The notes beneath the pieces were generated by a model. The model ran no database searches. It saw only the letters and a list, made by a program, of their open reading frames with translations, and had not been told where the DNA came from. A program made the translations under genes and the position numbers. This document shows positions 43,874 to 52,859 of a stretch of 64,000 nucleotides of DNA, in pieces. Source of the DNA: Litorilituus lipolyticus (GTDB lineage Bacteria > Pseudomonadota > Gammaproteobacteria > Enterobacterales > Alteromonadaceae); the NCBI RefSeq assembly GCF_006439335.1, contig NZ_SAWY01000036.1, forward strand, positions 266,166-330,165, given 5' to 3'. How positions within the stretch are numbered: the first letter of the stretch is position 1; each line of letters begins with the position of its first letter.

Positions 43874-45130
43874 TTACGGCCTTACTTGTCCGTCACCAAG
43901 TACCACGAATTTTTCAGTGGTTAAAGAAGCAAGTCCCATAGGTCCATATGCATGTAACTTGCTGGTAGATATACCAATTTCTGAACCTAAACCTAATTGA
44001 CCGCCATCAGAAAACCTTGAAGAGGCATTAACCATAACTACTGATGAATTGATTTGGCGGATAAACTTCTGCGCTCTGGAAGTATCTTGACTGACAATTA
44101 CTTCAGTATGATCAGAAGTATATTCATTAATGTGTTTAATCGCATCATCAAATGAACTAACGACTTTAATAGCAATTTCTTGGGCTAGGTACTCTGCATG
44201 GTAATCTTCTATGCTCGCTTGTTCTGCATTTTTGAAAAACTTAATGCTGTTGTCGCAAGCGTGTATTTTAACCTGCGCAGCATCAGCTAGTGCTTTTGCC
44301 GCAAGTGGCAAAAACTCATTTGCAATATCTTGATGTACTAATAAGGTTTCAATCGCATTACAGGCACTTGGTCTTTGGGTTTTGCCATTAATAAGAATAT
44401 CGATAGCTTTGTTTAATGCAGCATATTTATCGATAAATAAGTGACATACCCCTTTGAAATGCTGAATTACTGGTATTTGACTATTTTCTGTAACATAGCG
44501 GATAAGTCCTTCGCCACCACGTGGAATAACCAGATCAATAGAGTCGCGCTGCTTAAGTAATAACTCAATAACTTCACGGCTAGTATCAGGGATTACAGAG
44601 ACAATATTCTTATCAATGTCTTGGCTATCGAGCACATCATGTAAACATTGAGCAAGGGCTAAATTACTATGAATAGCTTCTGAACCGCCACGTAGAATGA
44701 CGGCATTGCCTGATTTGATACATAAAGCCGCAGCCTCTGCAGTAACATTCGGTCTTGCTTCATAAATCATGGCAATAACACCTAGTGGAATACGCATTTT
44801 TCCAACTTGCATACCATTAGGGCGAAGCGATAAGTTAGCGATATCGCCAACAGGGTCGCTAAGGCTCGTTATTTCCCTGATGGCATTGCTGATATCACTC
44901 ACGCGCTCGGGCGTTAATAATAATCTATCTAGCATGGCTGCTGATAAACCTTTAGCTTCACCTGCCGCAATATCTTTGCTGTTCTCATTAATGATTATAT
45001 CTGCTTGTGCTTCAATGGCATCAGCCATCGCATTTAACAGCGCATTTTTCTCTATTGTTGTTAATTGTGCGGCAACTCGGCTGGCAATTTTGCTGCCTTT
45101 GGCCATGTTATCCATAGAAAATGAAGTCAT
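43874..45130 (-). CDS. proA: Gamma-glutamyl phosphate reductase
   Basis: A 418-residue NADPH-dependent reductase making glutamate-5-semialdehyde in proline synthesis. Landmarks are MIYEARPNVTAEAAALCIKSGNAVILRGG, DLVIPRGGEGLIR, and the catalytic Cys in RPSACNAIETLLVH. The C-terminus has the family stretch GLGSEIGISTSKLHAYGPMGL. Length is normal (E. coli 417). The gene follows proB by 23 bp, so they form an operon. The terminator at 43804-43842 closes it. Confidence 0.96.
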   Translation of the reverse strand: MTSFSMDNMAKGSKIASRVAAQLTTIEKNALLNAMADAIEAQADIIINENSKDIAAGEAKGLSAAMLDRLLLTPERVSDISNAIREITSLSDPVGDIANLSLRPNGMQVGKMRIPLGVIAMIYEARPNVTAEAAALCIKSGNAVILRGGSEAIHSNLALAQCLHDVLDSQDIDKNIVSVIPDTSREVIELLLKQRDSIDLVIPRGGEGLIRYVTENSQIPVIQHFKGVCHLFIDKYAALNKAIDILINGKTQRPSACNAIETLLVHQDIANEFLPLAAKALADAAQVKIHACDNSIKFFKNAEQASIEDYHAEYLAQEIAIKVVSSFDDAIKHINEYTSDHTEVIVSQDTSRAQKFIRQINSSVVMVNASSRFSDGGQLGLGSEIGISTSKLHAYGPMGLASLTTEKFVVLGDGQVRP

Positions 45131-45153
45131 TTATTTGTCTCTTGAGCTTTTAT

Positions 45154-46278
45154 TTAAGTCTTTGTGTTGTTGCGTTCATTGCTTATTAACACCATATCGT
45201 CACGATGTACTACAACATCACCTAAGTCATGGCCTAAAATGCCATCGATTTCATCGCTGTGCTTGCCCATGATACGTTTAAGATCATGGTAACTGTACAA
45301 GCTAATACCTTTGGCAATAATACGCTTACTTTGCCCATCGATTAATTCAATGGTGTCGCCGGCTTTAAAGTTATTCGCCACTTCTTGGATGCCAGAAGGC
45401 AGTAATGATGCACCTTTATTGATCAGCGCATTAACCGCGCCAGCATCCAGAATAATTTGACCACGACTCTTTAATGTATGCTTTAACCAATGCTTTTTCG
45501 CTGTGATAATGTCTTTGTCAGCAGCAAAGCGGGTACCAGGATTGACTTTATTTAATAATGAAGCGAATACTTGGCTTTTGGTACCGTTGACGATGTAAGT
45601 ATTAATACCGTGCTCAACAGCCTTTTCAGCCGCTTGGATTTTTGTTTTCATGCCTCCGGTAGCAAGATGATTACGACTCGTTCCTGCCATGGCGTATATT
45701 TCATCAGTAATTTCATTAATTTCTGGGATAAGTTGTGCATCGTCATTTACTTTTGGATCTTTGGTAAATACACCATCAATATCGCTTAGAATAAATAGAC
45801 TATCTGCTTCACATACCTGTGCGACCAGTGCTGCTAAATTGTCATTATCACCTACGGTTAAATCGTCCGTAGTCACAGTGTCATTTTCATTCACAATAGG
45901 TAAAACGCCATTCGCTAACTGAATATTAATCGTTTGCTTAATGCTAATAAAACGTTCTCGGTCGGCTAAATCACTCTGTGTTATTAAGATTTGACTACAG
46001 GGGTTATCAAAAAAGCGTTGCCAGTTAGCCATCATTTGCATTTGCCCAACAGAAGCCATTGCTTTTTTAGTGGCAACCGATAATTTAGGGGAGCCATGAT
46101 GGATTAAACTACGTCCGGCGGCTACACCACCTGACGAGACTAAGATAATTTCTTTACCTTGATGTTGGCAATTAGTGATAAATTGTGCGATAGCAAGTGC
46201 GTACTTACCGCTACAGCCATCACTGGTAGGTGCAATTAGTGCGCTACCTACTTTTATCACTGCTCTTTTAAAATTCAT
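45154..46278 (-). CDS. proB: Glutamate 5-kinase
   Basis: A 374-residue enzyme that phosphorylates glutamate in the first step of proline synthesis. An amino-acid kinase domain (1-260; VIKVGSALI, LVSSGGVAAGR, NENDTVTTDDLTVGDNDNLAALVA, and GTGGMKTKIQAA-type lysine region) is followed by a C-terminal PUA domain (about 275-365). The start is ATG 46278, with AGGAGA five bases upstream. A longer frame from 46314 adds 12 residues without support. Feedback inhibition by proline is expected from the family. Confidence 0.95.
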   Translation of the reverse strand: MNFKRAVIKVGSALIAPTSDGCSGKYALAIAQFITNCQHQGKEIILVSSGGVAAGRSLIHHGSPKLSVATKKAMASVGQMQMMANWQRFFDNPCSQILITQSDLADRERFISIKQTINIQLANGVLPIVNENDTVTTDDLTVGDNDNLAALVAQVCEADSLFILSDIDGVFTKDPKVNDDAQLIPEINEITDEIYAMAGTSRNHLATGGMKTKIQAAEKAVEHGINTYIVNGTKSQVFASLLNKVNPGTRFAADKDIITAKKHWLKHTLKSRGQIILDAGAVNALINKGASLLPSGIQEVANNFKAGDTIELIDGQSKRIIAKGISLYSYHDLKRIMGKHSDEIDGILGHDLGDVVVHRDDMVLISNERNNTKT

Positions 46279-46634
46279 TGTTTCTCCTATAATGTCGCTA
46301 AATTCAGTATGCAAGAAAGCGAGTATTCATTCAATACAACAAAGGGCTAAAGCGACTAATTCAATAGATGAAAATAGACTTTTTAATAGCTTATCTAGCT
46401 AGTGATGGCTCAAAGCTACTTTTTAATGATTTTAAAAGGGATTTTGTAGTGAATTACTCGTGCAAAATTTTCAGGTGATGATTTATGCAACAAGTAGAAA
46501 AGTTACCTTGAGAGGTTAGGTTCTCAGTGTTTGGTGATATAAGTCACCAATAAACAATACAATTTATTGCCAATTCATGGTTAAATATGCCAACCAAGAC
46601 TTTAATGCTTTAATAACACGCTTTATAACAAAAC
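46279..46634. other. Intergenic region between proB and the yihG-like gene
   Basis: 356 bp between divergent genes; no credible coding frame. The one structure I note is a perfect inverted repeat, TTGGTGA-TATAAG-TCACCAA, at 46531-46550, about 85 bp upstream of the acyltransferase start. It could be an operator. No clear sigma-70 promoter could be picked out by eye. Confidence 0.4.
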
Positions 46635-47549
46635 ATGCTAAATTTTTTACCTGGGCCAATTATCGCCTTTTTGTCATTATCTCTATATCTATTAAATACT
46701 GTATTTTGGTTGTTACCAATTTTACTTTTTGCATTGCTTAAGGCCTTGTTTCCTTTTGCTTTTACTCAAAAAATATTTAGTTATTTACTTGATTTGTCGG
46801 CGAGCAGTTGGGTGGCGTGTAATAGTGTAAATCAAAAGATATTTACGCAATTCGACATTCAAGTGACTGGCTTAGAAGAGCTGAATAAAAAAGATTGGTA
46901 TTTAGTGTTAGCCAATCATCAGTCTTGGGTTGATATTATTGCTTTACAACGAGCATTACATGGCAATATTCCTTTTTTAAAATTTTTCCTTAAAAAAGAG
47001 CTGATATATGTGCCTATTTTGGGGTTAGCGTGGTGGGCTCTCGATTTTCCTTTTATGAAGAGATATAGCCAAGCATTTTTGAAGAAGAATCCACATTTGC
47101 GTGGCAAAGATTTAGAAACTACTCGAAAAGCGTGCAGTAAGTTTAAACATAAACCTGTAAGTATCATGAGCTTTATTGAAGGCACCCGCTTTACCCAAGA
47201 AAAATACCAAAAACAAAAGTCACCATTCAAACATTTGTTAAAACCAAAAGCAGGTGGTATTGCCTTTGTGCTTGATGCTATGAATGAGCATTTAACCACG
47301 ATTATTGATGCGACAATATATTACCCTGATGGCGTACCGAACTTTGTTGACTTTTTGTTTGGTCGGGTAAAAACTGTTCATATTGAAATACATACTCGGG
47401 AAATAGCGCAAGAGTTAAATGGTGATTATTTTAATGACCGTGCTTATAAAATATCATTTCAAAAGTGGTTGACTCAATTCTGGCATGAGAAAGATGAAAG
47501 ACTTGAGCGGATGATATTAACCCATAACCAGAGCAAGGATAGTGAATGA
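46635..47549 (+). CDS. 1-acylglycerol-3-phosphate acyltransferase-like protein (YihG type)
   Basis: A 304-residue membrane-associated PlsC-family acyltransferase. N-terminal TM segments occupy about 5-45. The catalytic NHQSWVD motif (HxxxxD) is near residue 95, and the substrate-binding EGTR lies in SFIEGTRFTQEK near 181. FPFMKRYSQ is typical of the YihG/YihG-like branch, which is longer than PlsC itself. It probably remodels acyl chains of phospholipids. The TGA overlaps the ATG of the next gene (ATGA at 47546-47549), so translation is coupled. Confidence 0.88.
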   Translation: MLNFLPGPIIAFLSLSLYLLNTVFWLLPILLFALLKALFPFAFTQKIFSYLLDLSASSWVACNSVNQKIFTQFDIQVTGLEELNKKDWYLVLANHQSWVDIIALQRALHGNIPFLKFFLKKELIYVPILGLAWWALDFPFMKRYSQAFLKKNPHLRGKDLETTRKACSKFKHKPVSIMSFIEGTRFTQEKYQKQKSPFKHLLKPKAGGIAFVLDAMNEHLTTIIDATIYYPDGVPNFVDFLFGRVKTVHIEIHTREIAQELNGDYFNDRAYKISFQKWLTQFWHEKDERLERMILTHNQSKDSE

Positions 47550-48784
47550 ATGAAATAATTAGTATTTGGTTATCAAGCCAAGGAGTCAGTGAACGCCATC
47601 TTGAGGTCACAACACTTGGCACAGGTTTAGCTATTATTGTTGTTTTAGCAAGTATTAGCTTTTATTTTTCCAAATACCAATTATTGAATGTTGTTAAACA
47701 CCTTATTAAGAAAAGTCGAAACACTTGGGATGATGCGCTAATTGAGCACCAAGTGTTAAACAGAATGACCTCATTAATCCCTTTAGTTATTATTCTGTTT
47801 CTTACGCCACTAATCCTCGATGCTGAAAGCAAAGCCAGTACTATGTTGGTACTCTTTGCTAAAGTCATGTTGACCTTTCAAGTTGCACGTAGCCTAAGTG
47901 CTTTATTAAATGTGAGTCGTAGCATTTACCATGAAACGGCTAAACAAAAATATGTGCCACTTAATGCGATTATTCAAGTAATAAAACTAGCGCTGTATCT
48001 AGTTGCGACTATTGTTATTGTTGCATTAATTATCAACCGTTCGCCGGTATATTTGTTAAGTGGTTTAGGCGCATTAACGGCAGTGCTTTTGTTAATATTT
48101 CAAGATACTATCAAAGGACTTGTTGCGAGTATTCAAATATCTGCCAATAAAATGGTTGTTGCGGGAGATTGGATTGAATTGCCCAAATATGGCGCGGATG
48201 GTGATGTTATTGAAATTGGTTTAAGTACTGTTAAAGTTGAAAATTTTGATAAAACCATTACCACCATTCCAACTTATGCCTTGATCAGTGATTCATTCAA
48301 AAACTGGCGCAATATGTATCATACTGGAGCTAGAAGAATAAAACGTACCCTGATCATTGATATTGCGAGCATAGATTTTTATAGCTTAGATAAAATTGAT
48401 TTCTTAACGAATGCTTCATTATTAAAAACTTACCTAACTGAGAAAAAGGCGCAAATCAACTTGATCGAAGGGGAAGTAAAAACCTCTGAAGCATTAGATA
48501 AAATTAATAGACGACAATTAACAAATATTGGTACTTTTCGCGCCTATGTTGAATTGTATTTAAAACAAAATAGTAATATTCGTGATGACCTAACCTGCAT
48601 GGTTCGGCAACTGCCTGCAACTGCGAGCGGTTTGCCGTTAGAGGTATATTGCTTTGCCAATACCTCTGATTGGGCAAAGTATGAAGGTATTCAAGCGGAT
48701 ATTTTCGACCATCTCTTTGCTATCGCGCCGCAATTTGATTTACGCGTATTTCAACACCCAAGTGGTTTTGATTGGCAACGCTAG
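47546..48784 (+). CDS. MscS-family mechanosensitive channel (YbdG-like)
   Basis: A 412-residue membrane protein. Five TM helices precede the pore helix region (LLSGLGALTAVLLLIFQDTIKG). The beta domain follows (WIELPKYGADGDVIEIGLSTVKVENFDKT), then an alpha-beta C-terminal domain with the IPTYALISDSFKNWRNM motif. This is the longer YbdG/miniconductance class, which opens on hypo-osmotic shock. It is coupled by a 4-bp overlap to the yihG-like acyltransferase and converges with tesB. Confidence 0.9.
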   Translation: MNEIISIWLSSQGVSERHLEVTTLGTGLAIIVVLASISFYFSKYQLLNVVKHLIKKSRNTWDDALIEHQVLNRMTSLIPLVIILFLTPLILDAESKASTMLVLFAKVMLTFQVARSLSALLNVSRSIYHETAKQKYVPLNAIIQVIKLALYLVATIVIVALIINRSPVYLLSGLGALTAVLLLIFQDTIKGLVASIQISANKMVVAGDWIELPKYGADGDVIEIGLSTVKVENFDKTITTIPTYALISDSFKNWRNMYHTGARRIKRTLIIDIASIDFYSLDKIDFLTNASLLKTYLTEKKAQINLIEGEVKTSEALDKINRRQLTNIGTFRAYVELYLKQNSNIRDDLTCMVRQLPATASGLPLEVYCFANTSDWAKYEGIQADIFDHLFAIAPQFDLRVFQHPSGFDWQR

Positions 48785-48814
48785 CCAACCAAAACCCAGT
48801 TAACTTAGATGTGG

Positions 48815-49672
48815 TTATCGTTGGCGAATAACCCCTTCTTGCATGGTTGAGGCAACTAACTCGCCTTGACGATTATACACTTGCCCTTTAACTAATCCTC
48901 TGCCGTTGCTCGCTGATGGGCTGTCCATACAGTAAAGTAACCAGTCATCGAACCTAAAAGGTTTATGAAACCACATAGCATGATCAATTGTGGCGATTTG
49001 AAAGTTTGGCTGCCAATGACTTACGCCATGAGGATAAAGTGCTGTTGGTAAAAAATGGAAATCTGAGGTATAAGCCAGCATATATGTATGAATGCGTAAA
49101 TCATCAGGTAAATCACCATTAGCTTTAATCCACATTTGACATGCAGAATCTGCTTTTTCTGGTTTGAGCCAGTCATACTTCTGTACAGGGCGCAAATCAA
49201 TAGGCTTTTCAGCTAGGAATTTTTGCTTCATCGGCTCAGGTAAAATATGCTGAATTTCATGAATGTAATCACTATAAGAACTTACCTGCGCAGGTGGGGG
49301 GACAACGGGCATAGTATCTTGGTGTTCAAAGCCACTTTCAATGTGCTGAAAAGAAGCTGTCATGTAAAAAATGGCCTTACCATTTTGAATGGCTTGCACA
49401 CGACGCGTACTAAAACTCGCACCATCGCGAATACATTCTACATCATAGACAACAGGTTTACTGGCATCGCCAGGACGTAAAAAATAACTATGCAGTGAAT
49501 GAACAAACCTATCGTCTGTCACGGTTTCTTGTGCGGCTGATAATGCTTGTCCCATAACTTGTCCGCCAAATAGTGCTTTAAAACCAAGATCTTGGCTTTG
49601 ACCTCGGTAAATTCCTTGCTCAATTACTTCTAACTTAAGTAAGGCGAGTAATTCATCTAACACAGCGCTCAT
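48815..49672 (-). CDS. tesB: Acyl-CoA thioesterase II
   Basis: A 285-residue double-hotdog thioesterase that hydrolyses medium- and long-chain acyl-CoA. It has the N-terminal hotdog (GLGFKALFGGQVMGQALSAA type; here QDLGFKALFGGQVMGQ) and the second domain with DHAMWFHKPFRFDDWLLY. The C-terminal ASTMQEGVIR carries the catalytic Gln. Length equals the E. coli enzyme (286). It is a single gene on the minus strand with its own upstream region. Confidence 0.95.
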   Translation of the reverse strand: MSAVLDELLALLKLEVIEQGIYRGQSQDLGFKALFGGQVMGQALSAAQETVTDDRFVHSLHSYFLRPGDASKPVVYDVECIRDGASFSTRRVQAIQNGKAIFYMTASFQHIESGFEHQDTMPVVPPPAQVSSYSDYIHEIQHILPEPMKQKFLAEKPIDLRPVQKYDWLKPEKADSACQMWIKANGDLPDDLRIHTYMLAYTSDFHFLPTALYPHGVSHWQPNFQIATIDHAMWFHKPFRFDDWLLYCMDSPSASNGRGLVKGQVYNRQGELVASTMQEGVIRQR

Positions 49673-49871
49673 TTCTAGTACCTATAAATTAATGATCTGA
49701 ATAATATGTTATACGTTAGGTATGACCAGTTTACAGTGAATTCTAATCGCTATTGATGTCCAAAGCAAAATGGGTTAAATTTTAGCCTGAAATGTTAATT
49801 GTAAGTTAATCTAAACTTAGGTGTATGATTTTTATTTAAGGGACTTGAATGAAATCTTTAAGGGATAACAC

Positions 49872-50129
49872 ATGCAAGCAGCAGAAGTAGCACAAGAGAG
49901 GCGTGAGTCACAAACGATTGCAGGTGATGACAGTTTATGGGATGAGTTAACCTTAGCTCAGAAATTTGCTGCCAGTAGCTTAACTCAGTTTGGTTATAAG
50001 CTCGCCTTTGTAAGAGATGTGAATAATCAAAATCTTGCAGTATTAGTTTGTAATGAAAACGTTGCTACTATTAGTAAATCTGGAGAAATAAATACCGCAC
50101 CAAATATCAAGCTAAGGTGTGAAGAATAA
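49872..50129 (+). CDS. Hypothetical small protein
   Basis: An 85-residue soluble protein I do not recognise. A helical N-terminus (WDELTLAQKFAASSLTQFGY) is followed by a compact beta portion (KLAFVRDVNNQNLAVLVCNENVATISKSGEI). There is no signal or TM segment. A strong terminator follows about 50 bp later and the upstream 199 bp can hold a promoter, so it is a real single-gene unit. Possibly a small conserved Alteromonadales protein. Confidence 0.65.
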   Translation: MQAAEVAQERRESQTIAGDDSLWDELTLAQKFAASSLTQFGYKLAFVRDVNNQNLAVLVCNENVATISKSGEINTAPNIKLRCEE

Positions 50130-50177
50130 GTACTCTTGGTTTACTAATAATATTAATACGTAAATAGATGTACCTTG

Positions 50178-50210
50178 AAAAGCTGCTTCCTAAGTGAAGC
50201 AGCTTTTTTT
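50178..50210 (+). terminator. Rho-independent terminator after the 85-residue protein
   Basis: AGCTGCTTC (50181-50189) pairs perfectly with GAAGCAGCT (50196-50204), extended by three A-T pairs on the outside, and followed by T to about 50210. It may also act on the converging DUF417 gene. Confidence 0.9.
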
Positions 50211-50231
50211 ATGGCATAAAATAAAAGATAT

Positions 50232-51071
50232 CTAGTGTTGCTGAGCAGTATTAGGCGCATGTTGCGATAGCTGCCAAAACATAATTAAGTTAACAATAAA
50301 CCAGAGATCTTTAATTAAAAAGTGCCCACCTGTTGTTAATAGGGTTTCAGCTGAGGTGGCCGCATCCCAAGAAAAGAAAAAGCTTTGTGTCATAACAAAG
50401 ACAATACCAGACATAGCAATAGCTATGTTTACTAAGCGCTTGTTATAAATAGCTGCAATCAGTAAAGCTACCACGAATAAATCGTAAACACCGATAATAT
50501 TTGATGTGGTTTGTACATCCCAAAACGTATACATCCATGACATAAATGGAGAACTTGCGACTAAATCTTCAATACCTTTCGCTTCTAGTAAAGTAAACTT
50601 CATGCCACCTATCCATAGCAAAACAAGCATAACAGGCATTAAACTTAACCACTTTTTAGTATGTAAAGAAAGCCTCGGGTAAGTGAATAAAATACCTATA
50701 GTGAGTAGTGCGGCATATTTAATAATACCTTGGCCTGAGCCGATTGCAGGAAAGCCACCTAATGATGCTATCCACATTGAATGACCTAGTAATGACATGA
50801 GAGGGATAACAGCCATAATAATGAGTAAATAGCCTAATTTTTCTCTATGTTTATGCTGTTTTAGCGCCATAAAAGCCAAACATGCTGCAAGAGCAAATGC
50901 TATAACGGCTATTAAGTTACTGACATATTGTGGAATGTGCTGACTAATACCGTAAAAGTCGGTAATGAGAGCAATATGACTATGATGGCCCATTAACACC
51001 ATTGATACAGCTAAACTAGAAGTTGATAGGGCAATAATAATTAGAATGAGATGACTGAAATACTGTTTCAT
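50232..51071 (-). CDS. DUF417 (YkgB/RclC-like) membrane protein
   Basis: A 279-residue polytopic protein with about seven TM helices. The diagnostic stretch is WIGGMKFTLLEAKGIEDLV followed by ASSPFMSWMY, the DUF417 signature. An N-terminal half with extra helices (about 1-130) precedes it. E. coli RclC of this family is linked to reactive-chlorine resistance, but no rcl partners are nearby, so the role is open. The N-terminal extension is longer than the usual 200-residue YkgB. Confidence 0.75.
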   Translation of the reverse strand: MKQYFSHLILIIIALSTSSLAVSMVLMGHHSHIALITDFYGISQHIPQYVSNLIAVIAFALAACLAFMALKQHKHREKLGYLLIIMAVIPLMSLLGHSMWIASLGGFPAIGSGQGIIKYAALLTIGILFTYPRLSLHTKKWLSLMPVMLVLLWIGGMKFTLLEAKGIEDLVASSPFMSWMYTFWDVQTTSNIIGVYDLFVVALLIAAIYNKRLVNIAIAMSGIVFVMTQSFFFSWDAATSAETLLTTGGHFLIKDLWFIVNLIMFWQLSQHAPNTAQQH

Positions 51072-51272
51072 TTGAGCTTAATTCATATAGATAAAGGTAT
51101 TGAAAAGACCTTTGAAGGCACTGCTTTATTTCAACTCATTATGCGTATTTTGATAAATAGACAAGAATGATGCTAACTTTAACGATAATTATGGGCAAAT
51201 CTATTAATTTATTATGCAGTTGTCCGTTATTCGCGTAAAATGGAGGCATAGTTAATTAATTAGTATATTCAC

Positions 51273-51842
51273 ATGTCGCGTAAGAAAAAATCCAGAAAAC
51301 CAGCATCAGCTCCCATTGCTAAGCCTAAATTAAGTAAAGCTGAATTAGCCAATGTTGAAAAGCGCGTTCGAAAGAAAACGGGTAAGCAAGCGGGTAATCG
51401 CCAGCAAGAAGCGAAAGTTGATAGTAAAAATACTACTAACCAACAGAGTCAAAAAGACCCTCGTTTAGGTAGTAAAAAGCCTATTGAGCTTGGAAAACTT
51501 GCCACAAAAGCTGAAAAAGCCCAGAAACCAGTTAAAAAGCCTGTGCCGCTAGCAGCAGTTCGTCCAGTCTCTATTTCGCAAGAGCAAACTGCTCAGCAAA
51601 TGCTGCTTGCCATTGAGCAAGATGAAAAACTGCAACTTATTATCACTAAACAAGAAGATGATCTCGAGCTAACTGAAGCTGAAGTGGATTATTACAATGA
51701 CATGATGGAACGCCATCAAGCCTTAACTGATGAGTTAGGTGTAGATGAAGAAGCGCTTGAGCAGTCGTCAAAATCTATCGATGAAGAATCACTTTGGGAT
51801 AAACTCGATAGTCATGATTTTTCGGATTTTGATAAAGAGTAA
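51273..51842 (+). CDS. yihI: Der GTPase-activating protein YihI
   Basis: A 189-residue basic-then-acidic protein. The N-terminal Lys/Arg-rich region (MSRKKKSRKPASAPIAKPKLSK-like, residues 1-60) and the C-terminal acidic helices (LTEAEVDYYNDMMERHQALTDELG, then LWDKLDSHDFSDFDKE) fit YihI. That protein stimulates GTP hydrolysis by the ribosome-assembly GTPase Der. Enteric yihI also precedes hemN. The next gene starts 5 bp downstream. Confidence 0.9.
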   Translation: MSRKKKSRKPASAPIAKPKLSKAELANVEKRVRKKTGKQAGNRQQEAKVDSKNTTNQQSQKDPRLGSKKPIELGKLATKAEKAQKPVKKPVPLAAVRPVSISQEQTAQQMLLAIEQDEKLQLIITKQEDDLELTEAEVDYYNDMMERHQALTDELGVDEEALEQSSKSIDEESLWDKLDSHDFSDFDKE

Positions 51843-51847
51843 GTGTC

Positions 51848-52336
51848 ATGGATAACAATTGGATCATTGCGCTTGTTTTAGCGTTAGTCGTTATTGTGCC
51901 CTTAGCTTTTTATGCTGGCAGTTTACTTAAACAACTGGCACGACAAAATGCACTTGAACAAGAAGCAATTGCGGCCAAGCTTCAAGCTCATCAAACTCAC
52001 GATAAAAAAATATTTGATAGTGTGATTATTATTGCCCGAGCAATGGAAGAAGAACAATGCGACTTTAGTGAGGGGTGCTGGCGGTTATCAGTGTTGTTAG
52101 ATTCACTAAAGCTGAGCTCTGAGCTAAATCAAAAGTTTCCTGCTATATTTGAGTTATACAACGAGATAAAAGAGTTATCTATTCTCGAAGATCGAAAGCA
52201 ATTAGCTAAAAAGCAGCGTATGAAAGAAGATTATCAACGCATAACGGCAGAGGCTAAGTTACGTGATCAAATTGCTGTTGAGATAAAGTCGGTTCATCAA
52301 TTCGCTTCTGAGCAGATTACCTCGTTTTCTTTATAA
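51848..52336 (+). CDS. DUF2489 membrane-anchored protein
   Basis: A 162-residue protein with one N-terminal TM helix (about 5-24, WIIALVLALVVIVPLAFYAG) and a cytoplasmic helical tail rich in Lys, Glu and Gln. The core FDSVIIIARAMEEEQCDFSEGCWRLSVLLDSL is the DUF2489 signature. It lies 5 bp after yihI and about 80 bp before the dksA-like gene, an order common in marine gammaproteobacteria. The biochemical role is unknown. Confidence 0.8.
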   Translation: MDNNWIIALVLALVVIVPLAFYAGSLLKQLARQNALEQEAIAAKLQAHQTHDKKIFDSVIIIARAMEEEQCDFSEGCWRLSVLLDSLKLSSELNQKFPAIFELYNEIKELSILEDRKQLAKKQRMKEDYQRITAEAKLRDQIAVEIKSVHQFASEQITSFSL

Positions 52337-52414
52337 GGATGTATTAAACAGGCAGGAAAATGGCTTTCATGGTTTTTGACTACTCTCTGTCACTTACAGC
52401 GAAAGGTGGTATCT

Positions 52415-52726
52415 ATGTCTGAGCAACTAAAGCGTCAATTCACCCAACGTATTATTGAACTACAGCAACGCATTGATTCTATACATAAAGACTTCGCAGG
52501 TGGGCGCGATGCCGATTGGGCAGAGCAAGCAGGCGAGCGTGAGAACGATGAGGTCTTAAATGCTTTAGAGTCAGAAGCCAAAGTAGAAATTCAACAGTTA
52601 TCTAATGCCATAATGCGCATAGACAACGGCCATTATGGCATTTGTCAGCAATGCGGAGATGAAATAGCCGAGCAGCGACTTGCGGTACAACCTGCAGCGC
52701 TAACCTGTATTCAATGTGCGCAATAA
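52415..52726 (+). CDS. TraR/DksA-family zinc-finger protein
   Basis: A 103-residue protein with an N-terminal helical hairpin and a C-terminal four-Cys zinc finger (CQQCGDEIAEQRL, then CIQCAQ). It is shorter than DksA (about 150) and lacks the full coiled coil. It probably binds the RNA polymerase secondary channel. The start is ATG 52415, with AAAGGTGG upstream. A frame from 52376 would add 13 residues. It lies 38-78 bp after the DUF2489 gene and upstream of hemN. Confidence 0.85.
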   Translation: MSEQLKRQFTQRIIELQQRIDSIHKDFAGGRDADWAEQAGERENDEVLNALESEAKVEIQQLSNAIMRIDNGHYGICQQCGDEIAEQRLAVQPAALTCIQCAQ

Positions 52727-52787
52727 AGAATGAATTAACTTTTGCAGCTAGTGAAACTTACCGAGCTATGATTTGCTCCTCTCTCTT

Positions 52788-52828
52788 TTGCGCTTGATCA
52801 AGACCCTAAAGAAACTATTGTGTATAAT
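52788..52828 (+). promoter_or_regulatory. Candidate FNR-type class II promoter of hemN
   Basis: TTGCGCTTGATCAA at 52788-52801 compares with the FNR consensus TTGAT-N4-ATCAA: 8 of 10 consensus positions match and the spacing is correct. A perfect -10 TATAAT lies at 52823-52828. If transcription starts near 52835 the box is centred at about -40.5, the class II activation position. The hemN ATG is 25 bp beyond the predicted start. Confidence 0.6.
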
Positions 52829-52859
52829 TAGCAACGTTTTTAAATCATCGGTACATAAC

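Noticed and set aside
52773..52859. Possible 29-residue N-terminal extension of HemN
   Set aside because: It covers the FNR-like box and the -10 element, and the hydrophobic residues do not belong to HemN. The family N-terminus fits ATG 52860.
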